From Bacteroidetes bacterium SW_11_45_7 (GTDB taxonomy: Bacteria; Bacteroidota; Bacteroidia; Chitinophagales; SW-11-45-7): a stretch of 12,622 nucleotides of DNA. Below, piece by piece: positions 8,275-12,622 of the stretch. The stretch lies in NCBI GenBank assembly GCA_003022985.1, contig PXTV01000201.1, forward strand, positions 1 through 12,622, given 5' to 3'. Position 1 is the first letter of the stretch; the number at the start of each line of letters is the position of its first letter. A model generated the notes under the pieces. The model saw only the letters and a list, made by a program, of their open reading frames with translations. It had not been told where the DNA came from and did not search any database. Position numbers and translations under genes: made by a program.

Positions 8275-9192
8275 TTGAGCTCCTATTCCATTAAAGACTT
8301 AGAAGAACTTACAGGTATTAAAGCTCATACGATAAGAGCCTGGGAGAAACGCTACAAGATTATACAGCCAAAGCGTACCCCCACCAATATTCGCTATTAC
8401 ACAGATGAAGACCTGAAGCTCCTTTTAAACATTGCTCTTTTATACAATAATGGTTATAAGATTTCTAAACTCTCTTCATTATCCACCAAAGCTATTCAGC
8501 AACAGGCCCTTTCATTAACAAAGGACAATTATCATCCAAATGTACAGATAGAGGGATTGATCAGTGCAACTGTGGATATGGATAATATTCAAATCGATCG
8601 TCTTTTATCGAGAAACATCATTCAGTATGGCCTGGAAACCACCATGATGACCATTGTCTTTCCCTTTCTTCATCGTTTAGGGATCCTTTGGCAAACAGGA
8701 GCTATAAGCCCTGTGCAGGAGCACATGTTTTCACACATTTTGCGGCAAAAAATTATAGTGGCTATAGATGGCCTTAAACCCGATACCGCTGATCATATTA
8801 ATACTTACCTCTTGTTTTTATCGCAGTGGGAACAACATGAAATCAGTTTGTTATTCACATCCTACATCCTCCAGTCCAGGAACAAAAAGGTAGTATTTCT
8901 TGGCTGTAACACACCTCTTGAGGATCTCTCCATTGCCTACAATATTCACAATCCTTACTACCTATTTACTGTCTTTTCAAATGGCATTGCCAAAAAAGAA
9001 CTCGAAAACTATATACAAACCATCTATGATCAGTTCAATAATTCTCAGTTAATCATTAGTGGCAAACAAATTACCAATTTTGACAAGCCACTCAATATCC
9101 CTTCAAGTATCCAGATTGTCCATTCTATTCAAGAGTTAATCAATAATCTTGACACTCCTGATGCAGACAAAAGCGAGAAGGTGGCAACATGA
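8275..9192 (+). CDS. MerR-family regulator with cobalamin-binding-type C-terminus (CarH/LitR-like)
   Basis: This 305-residue predicted transcription factor has an N-terminal MerR winged helix (3-72: YSIKDLEELTGIKAHTIRAW, then EKRYKIIQPKRTPTNIRYYTDEDL) instead of a metal-sensing tail. Residues about 90-165 match the helical B12-binding-associated domain and carry W139-X9-E149-H150, the W-X9-EH signature of the CarH/LitR family that packs over adenosylcobalamin. Residues about 175-290 look like the Rossmann-type cobalamin domain, with E186-Q-H188 at the place of the E/DxH motif whose histidine ligates cobalt, then VVFLGCNTPLEDL (206-218). The family commonly represses carotenoid or photoprotection genes in the dark. 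The start is TTG at 8275. An in-frame TAG at 8236 blocks extension, no ATG lies between, and the HTH begins at residue 3, so TTG is well supported. Whether it truly binds B12 is inferred. Confidence 0.9.
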   Translation: MSSYSIKDLEELTGIKAHTIRAWEKRYKIIQPKRTPTNIRYYTDEDLKLLLNIALLYNNGYKISKLSSLSTKAIQQQALSLTKDNYHPNVQIEGLISATVDMDNIQIDRLLSRNIIQYGLETTMMTIVFPFLHRLGILWQTGAISPVQEHMFSHILRQKIIVAIDGLKPDTADHINTYLLFLSQWEQHEISLLFTSYILQSRNKKVVFLGCNTPLEDLSIAYNIHNPYYLFTVFSNGIAKKELENYIQTIYDQFNNSQLIISGKQITNFDKPLNIPSSIQIVHSIQELINNLDTPDADKSEKVAT

Positions 9193-9423
9193 GTTGTTCA
9201 ATTAATTTACTACTTCCTTAGACAGAATTCATGAATTCCATTTTATCTGTACCAATTTATAGAATGATATGTTTAAATGTCCCATGCTAAATGTGGTTGA
9301 GGCCGCTTTTTATTGTTAAGTCAAACCAAGACTTGAGAAGGTTATGATAATGAATAAAATATATCCCCTACCTCGAATCCTTCATTTTAGCACCTCCACC
9401 CCCTTCATCCCTGCTGCCGGACA

Positions 9424-9744
9424 GCTACCGTGTGTACACATTTTTTATCAAGGTATTTTCCTCTACCAGGCCTGGTTCTTTGGTCTCAATATCCAATATT
9501 TCAAACTCAGTTTTAACCCCCAGTAGCGACTGGGGGTTATTCACATTCAAGTCCATTCGGACTTGGCATTAGTCTCATACTCAGAGTTACATCTACGAAG
9601 GAGATGAGTTTTTATAATACCGTTCCGGATGCCTATCGGAACGCCATGCGGTGTTGTAGGAAGTTGTAGGGGTAGTGACAACCTTGAAAAAATGTACTGA
9701 CCTACATTTTGAATGAAGGTATCATTTTGTGTACACACGGTAGC
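9424..9744. repeat. Hairpin-rich element bounded by 17-bp inverted repeats, possible non-autonomous mobile element
   Basis: The sequence GCTACCGTGTGTACACA (9424-9440) is repeated exactly as its reverse complement at 9728-9744, giving a 321-bp unit. Each arm contains the palindrome TGTGTACACA. Inside are a palindrome ACCAGGCCTGGT (9465-9476) and hairpins with perfect stems at 9514-9539 (11 bp, loop AGCG), 9548-9565 (7 bp), 9621-9643 (7 bp) and 9689-9710 (AAAATGTA / TACATTTT). No transposase frame is present, and I found no clear target-site duplication. It could be a MITE-like element, a structured RNA or a composite of REP-like repeats. Confidence 0.5.
9514..9539. other. Perfect 11-bp hairpin, possible terminator
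   Basis: The arms TAACCCCCAGT and ACTGGGGGTTA enclose the tetraloop AGCG. The stem is strong and GC-rich, but only a short TTATT-like tail follows, about 320 bp after merR. It may terminate merR read-through or be part of the surrounding repeat element. Confidence 0.45.
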
Positions 9745-9760
9745 CTCGCCTGAGGCGAGG
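9744..9760. repeat. REP-like palindrome CCTCGCC-TGA-GGCGAGG
   Basis: This 7-bp perfect stem with a 3-nt loop directly abuts the right inverted repeat of the 9424-9744 element. Its 15-nt core is the reverse complement of the core at 82-96, so two copies lie in this window in opposite orientation. Confidence 0.55.
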
Positions 9761-10061
9761 GCAGAAAGGATTGTAATACCAGTTTGACCAAAATCATATG
9801 TATTTTGCATTCACGCTTGAGATATACGACCTTTAGCTTGGTATCTGAGAATTCCCACCAAATGCGCTTTCAATCATATTTCAAAATCTTTAAGGGATCT
9901 CTAACTATATCATTCTACCAATTTATTTGCCTTCCTCAAATAGATGGTCAGACCATTTGTCATAAACCACTTTATTCGGTCAAAGTTGTGAGCTACAAGA
10001 AAATTCGATAGCTATTCACAAAGTTTTGTTTAACTTTTTCAAAAATTTTTTAGACAAATTC

Positions 10062-10092
10062 TTGTTTTTGACAATTCCACTTATTATCTTTG
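10062..10092 (+). promoter_or_regulatory. Bacteroidota-type promoter of the ECF sigma gene
   Basis: TATCTTTG at 10085-10092 fits the -7 consensus TAnnTTTG exactly. A TTG at 10062-10064 lies 20 bp upstream, close to the usual -33 spacing. Transcription would begin near 10099, leaving a short leader before the ATG at 10115. This suggests basal transcription by the primary sigma factor and not only self-activation. Confidence 0.6.
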
Positions 10093-10114
10093 CTATGACA
10101 AAAGGCGTTAGGCT

Positions 10115-10615
10115 ATGACTACTAAATCATTTGACAAGAAAGTTGAAGAGTATACAAACACGCTTGAACCATTTGCGCTTAATCTTACCAAAGACATGGA
10201 AAAGGCCAGAGACCTTCTCCAGGAAACAATGCTGCGCGCGTTGAAAAACAAGGATAAATTTGCTGAAGGGACAAATCTCAAGGGCTGGCTCTTCACCATT
10301 ATGAAGAACATCTTCATCAATGATTACCGTAAGCGCGTCAAGCGCAACACGATTTTTGACACAACCGAAGAGCTGTATTACATCAATACATCAGCAAGTA
10401 CAAAAGCTGATGAATCTGAATCAACGGTTGTACTTGATGAGATTTACAAAGCAATCGATAATCTTAACAAAGATTACCGGGTCCCCTTTATGATGCATTA
10501 TAAGGGGTATAAATACCAAGAGATTGCGGATTACTTAAATCTACCCCTTGGTACTGTCAAGAGCCGGATTTTCTTTGCTAGAAAAGAATTGCAGGGTAAG
10601 TTGAACAGGTATTAA
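10115..10615 (+). CDS. ECF-family RNA polymerase sigma factor (sigma-70 family)
   Basis: This 166-residue protein of typical ECF size directs RNA polymerase to alternative promoters. Region 2 spans about 16-78, with EKARDLLQETMLRALKNKDK (29-48), GWLFTIMKNIFINDYRKR (57-74) and the promoter-melting and -10-recognising helix pair. Region 4 spans about 107-160, with IDNLNKDYRVPFMMHYKGY (114-132) and the helix-turn-helix YQEIADYLNLPLGTVKSRIF (134-153). No anti-sigma factor gene with a membrane segment follows; the next gene is convergent. ECF sigma factors encoded near CarH/LitR-like MerR regulators often control carotenoid and photoprotection genes in Bacteroidota, so this may be the partner of the upstream regulator, although 922 bp separates them. 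The start ATG lies just after a good promoter. Confidence 0.92.
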   Translation: MTTKSFDKKVEEYTNTLEPFALNLTKDMEKARDLLQETMLRALKNKDKFAEGTNLKGWLFTIMKNIFINDYRKRVKRNTIFDTTEELYYINTSASTKADESESTVVLDEIYKAIDNLNKDYRVPFMMHYKGYKYQEIADYLNLPLGTVKSRIFFARKELQGKLNRY

Positions 10616-10717
10616 TACAGCGTATTATTCTATTCAAAAGGAAAGATGTGTCAAGGAGCATGATCAATTCCTATACTATGGCTTCTATTGCCATTGAAAT
10701 GATTCAAGTGCTTCTAC

Positions 10718-11101
10718 TCAAAAAGGCATACCATCGTCTTCATCTTCGGCTCTTTCCTGATTCACATCATCTTCTCCCGTTGATGCAGCAGAATCTGTGC
10801 CGGCCTCGCCTTGCGTTTCGATTTTCCAGGCATCCAGGTTCGTGAAGTAGCGCACATTTCCGCCTTTCTCGCTACGATTACCCCTTAGATTAAATGACAC
10901 TTTTACGGATGTGTTCTCTGCAATATTATCAACCATCCCACACTTATCCTGCACCAACTGGAATTTGATAAAATCCTCAAATTGATGGCCACTGTTGGTT
11001 GTTGTTTCTGTTTTGACCACGAATTCCTGTTTTTTGAAACGGTCGCTTACCTGCACTACATCGAATTTATCGTAAAGGATGCCGCTTAATTCATAGCTCA
11101 T
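10718..11101 (-). CDS. DUF3127-type OB-fold-like protein with an SSB-like acidic tail
   Basis: This 127-residue protein resembles the DUF3127 family, found mainly in Bacteroidota and thought to adopt an OB-fold-like shape. Residues 1-95 form the beta-rich body (MSYELSGILYDKF, QEFVVKTE, DFIKFQLVQDKC, VSFNLRGNRSEKGGNVRYFT, LDAWKIE). Residues 96-127 are a low-complexity acidic linker ending in EDEDDGMPF. That end is very like the C-terminal tip of bacterial single-stranded DNA-binding protein (acidic residues then a terminal P-F), which docks repair and replication enzymes. A role in nucleic-acid binding is therefore plausible but inferred. It is divergent from the CBS protein gene and convergent with the ECF sigma gene. 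A TAnnTTTG promoter lies 27 bp upstream. Confidence 0.8.
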   Translation of the reverse strand: MSYELSGILYDKFDVVQVSDRFKKQEFVVKTETTTNSGHQFEDFIKFQLVQDKCGMVDNIAENTSVKVSFNLRGNRSEKGGNVRYFTNLDAWKIETQGEAGTDSAASTGEDDVNQERAEDEDDGMPF

Positions 11102-11127
11102 TGTCTTACATTTTGCTTGTTCTCATA

Positions 11128-11158
11128 CAAATGTAGCATTTCGTGTGGATTGACAAAA
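11128..11158 (-). promoter_or_regulatory. Bacteroidota-type promoter of the DUF3127 gene
   Basis: On the minus strand TTTTG (11158-11154) is followed after 18 bp by TACATTTG (11135-11128), an exact TAnnTTTG -7 element. Transcription would start about 20 nt before the ATG at 11101. This is the best promoter match in the window. Confidence 0.7.
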
Positions 11159-11215
11159 GTCAGTTTCATCATAAAGGCATTCAATTGGATTTCCCCACCA
11201 CTTTTTTTAACTTGA

Positions 11216-11674
11216 ATGAAAACACCGTTCGTTATGACAACACAAGGCATTATTGATAAGCCCGTCAAAGAGATCATGACCACAGAGGTGCAAAAAGTGA
11301 ATGCTGATCAGGAGCTAACAGAGGCTCAAAAAGTATTCGCTAAATACCACATCCGCCACGTGCCTGTGGTCAGGCATGATCACCTTATCGGCATACTGAG
11401 TTTAACCGATCTGCAGCGCCTAAGCTTTGGCGACTCATTTGGTGATTATGAAAGTGAAGTGGATGATACGATTGCTGAGATGCTAAACATTGAACAAGTC
11501 ATGAAGCACAAACCTGTTACCGTTTCGCCAGATCAAACGATTCGTAGAGTGGCAGAGATGTTGACCGATGCTGAATTCCATGCGCTCCCGGTAGTTGATG
11601 ATGACAAGCTCGTGGGAATTGTTACAACTACGGATATTATCAAATATTTGCTCCAGGAAGTTGACAACTCCTGA
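11216..11674 (+). CDS. Tandem CBS-domain protein
   Basis: This 152-residue soluble protein consists almost entirely of a Bateman module. CBS1 spans about 14-71 (VKEIMTTEVQKVNADQEL, then RHVPVVRHDHLIGILSLTDL) and CBS2 about 92-149 (EQVMKHKPVTVSPDQTI, then HALPVVDDDKLVGIVTTTDII). The G-I-x-x-x-T-D turns, which typically contact the ribose of adenine nucleotides, are intact in both halves. Such stand-alone pairs sense AMP/ATP or related ligands and usually act on a partner protein, which is not identifiable here. The linker between the domains (70-90) is acidic. Two starts are possible, ATG 11216 or ATG 11234 (residue 7); the domain is unaffected. It converges on the DUF6495-like gene with a 28-bp gap. 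Confidence 0.88.
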   Translation: MKTPFVMTTQGIIDKPVKEIMTTEVQKVNADQELTEAQKVFAKYHIRHVPVVRHDHLIGILSLTDLQRLSFGDSFGDYESEVDDTIAEMLNIEQVMKHKPVTVSPDQTIRRVAEMLTDAEFHALPVVDDDKLVGIVTTTDIIKYLLQEVDNS

Positions 11675-11702
11675 AATGATATAGCGCCATGGAGGAAATA
11701 CC

Positions 11703-12191
11703 TCATTCACTGCTTTTGTAAACATGCCGGAGTGCCTGGAATTTGGCGCCATCAGAAGGTTGAGCGCCTGCTTCCATGAGATGAAAGATCTCTTCCTCGC
11801 GCTCTTGAGCATATTCTTTTTCGCCCCGGAAAACTTCTACAGAAAGGTTTGGGTCTTTGTCGCCTTCTTTTGCTAATTGTTGTACAGTCTCCGAATCGGT
11901 CAAATCAACCTCCTTCCCCTCTACCTTTAAGCCAAACATGACCGCTTTTTGATCGCTGAAATGAAATGTCTTGATTTCGGTCGGTTCTGCAAATGCCAGG
12001 TATTCGATCCTTTCCAGCGATTTCTGGTAAACGATGTCGGAAAAAATAGCAATCAAATCCTCCGCCTGCTCTTGTTTGTTCTGCTTCATATCTTCCCAGT
12101 CATCAGCAGTGATACTGTTGGAGGACAAAAACTGAACGAATTCATCCTTCAATTCATCCAACTCCTCTTGTGTCAATCGTTTGAACTTCAT
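11703..12191 (-). CDS. Conserved Bacteroidota protein, resembles DUF6495 family
   Basis: This 162-residue cytoplasmic protein has no signal peptide or membrane segment. The opening (MKFKRLTQEELDELKDEFVQ, then FLSSNSITADDW) and the segment with EIKTFHFSDQKAVMFGL (about 72-88) resemble, from memory, a Bacteroidota family annotated as DUF6495. The composition is rich in E, D and K and mainly helical, with a likely amphipathic helix at 5-20. No catalytic motif is visible and the function is unknown. It lies 104 bp downstream of the MATE transporter gene on the same strand, so co-transcription is possible, and it is convergent with the CBS gene. Confidence 0.65.
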   Translation of the reverse strand: MKFKRLTQEELDELKDEFVQFLSSNSITADDWEDMKQNKQEQAEDLIAIFSDIVYQKSLERIEYLAFAEPTEIKTFHFSDQKAVMFGLKVEGKEVDLTDSETVQQLAKEGDKDPNLSVEVFRGEKEYAQEREEEIFHLMEAGAQPSDGAKFQALRHVYKSSE

Positions 12192-12295
12192 AACAACTTT
12201 GATTTTAGCCCTTCATGATAAGGATGCGTAAGTTTTTTGCAAATAACCGATGAAATCAGCAAACCCACATTCAACGCGCGTTAAAATTATCCCCT

Positions 12296-12622
12296 CTATT
12301 GTTGGCTTTGCATCAATGCTGTTGTACGGCTGTAAAACCTGAGAGTAAGTAACAAAGCCGCTGTGGACAGGCCTGCAAGGAGCCCCATCCAAACGCCCTG
12401 CGCACCGAACTCCCAATAGATACCAAGCACATACCCAACAGGCAAGCCAACCATCCAATAAGCAAACAACGCAATACCTGTGGGCAAACGCACATCCTCA
12501 AGACCGCGCAATGCACTCAACCCAACTACCTGAAAACCATCCGAAAGTTGAAACACTGCAACGATGAGCAATATGCCTGCAGTAATTTGGATTACGGACT
12601 GTTCTTCTACAAACAGAGCAGG
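12296..12622 (-). CDS. MATE-family (NorM-like) multidrug/Na+ efflux transporter, C-terminal part
   Basis: Only the last 108 codons are in the window; the gene continues beyond 12622. The frame reads PALFVEEQSVIQITAG at the window edge and runs into FQLSDGFQVVGLSALRGLED, then FAYWMVGLPVGYVLGI, which is the conserved late region of NorM-type MATE antiporters. Three hydrophobic helices are visible (about residues 11-35, 50-68 and 74-95 of the fragment), followed by a short polar tail. These inner-membrane proteins export cationic drugs or metabolites in exchange for Na+ or H+. The TTG at 12571 is internal and is not the true start. Substrate is not predictable. Confidence 0.88.
   Translation of the reverse strand, partial: PALFVEEQSVIQITAGILLIVAVFQLSDGFQVVGLSALRGLEDVRLPTGIALFAYWMVGLPVGYVLGIYWEFGAQGVWMGLLAGLSTAALLLTLRFYSRTTALMQSQQ

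Larger units (their letters stand above)
9193..10114. other. 922-bp non-coding stretch between merR and the ECF sigma gene
   Basis: No reading frame here resembles a protein. The longest open stretches (60-90 codons) lack recognisable motifs and overlap palindromes. The region holds a 14-bp perfect palindrome, GAATTCATGAATTC (9225-9238), 33 bp after the merR stop, then an inverted-repeat-bounded hairpin-rich element (9424-9744), a REP-like palindrome (9744-9760), about 250 bp of featureless AT-rich sequence, and the ECF sigma promoter. Confidence 0.6.

Noticed and set aside
9514..9760. CRISPR-like appearance of several palindromes in a row
   Set aside because: The hairpins differ in sequence and are not direct repeats with regular spacers, and no cas gene is present.
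9344..10011. Small open frames of 60-87 codons in the merR-sigma gap (9344-9526 plus, 9547-9810 minus, 9784-10011 plus)
   Set aside because: They have no recognisable motif, odd composition, overlap with hairpins and inverted repeats, and no supporting promoter or neighbour.
10613..10627. Hairpin TAATAC-AGC-GTATTA overlapping the ECF sigma stop codon
   Set aside because: The stem is six AT-rich base pairs without a clear T tract, too weak to call as a terminator.
1..12622. tRNA or rRNA genes
   Set aside because: No T-loop signature followed by a foldable cloverleaf and no conserved rRNA segment was seen in the intergenic regions on reading.

Overview
The window reads as a chromosomal segment of a marine or soil-type Bacteroidota, most likely order Cytophagales. 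The reasons are a type IX secretion (T9SS) C-terminal sorting domain, a TonB-dependent receptor with an N-terminal carboxypeptidase-regulatory-like domain, Bacteroidota-restricted proteins (DUF3127 type, and one resembling DUF6495), and promoters of the TAnnTTTG (-7) class. The genus is not determined.

Layout. Positions 1-120 are non-coding and rich in perfect palindromes (REP-like). A minus-strand block follows. Read in the direction of transcription it holds a TonB-dependent receptor (7806-5416), a small predicted outer-membrane beta-barrel protein (about 5282-4473), lipoyl synthase lipA (4458-3670) and a large secreted Asp-box beta-propeller protein (3579-223), ending at a strong intrinsic terminator (196-165). 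A 468-bp divergent region (7807-8274) separates this block from a plus-strand CarH/LitR-like MerR regulator that starts at TTG (8275-9192). A 922-bp non-coding stretch follows and contains a hairpin-rich element bounded by 17-bp inverted repeats (9424-9744). Next comes an ECF sigma factor (10115-10615). The right part holds a DUF3127-type OB-fold-like protein with an SSB-like tail (minus), a two-CBS-domain protein (plus), a DUF6495-like protein (minus) and the C-terminal end of a MATE transporter (minus, cut by the window edge).

How the genes may work together. LipA inserts sulfur into octanoyl groups to make lipoate, and the OM protein lies only 14 bp upstream of it, so the two are probably co-transcribed. 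A MerR regulator with a cobalamin-binding-type C-terminus near an ECF sigma factor resembles light- and B12-dependent switches for carotenoid genes, but no carotenoid gene is in the window.

The most striking anomaly is in lipA. The reading frame is open and well conserved, but about 36 codons are missing exactly where the auxiliary-cluster cysteines and the first radical-SAM cysteine should be. It cannot be a normal lipoyl synthase as written. No complete new defence or mobile system was found.
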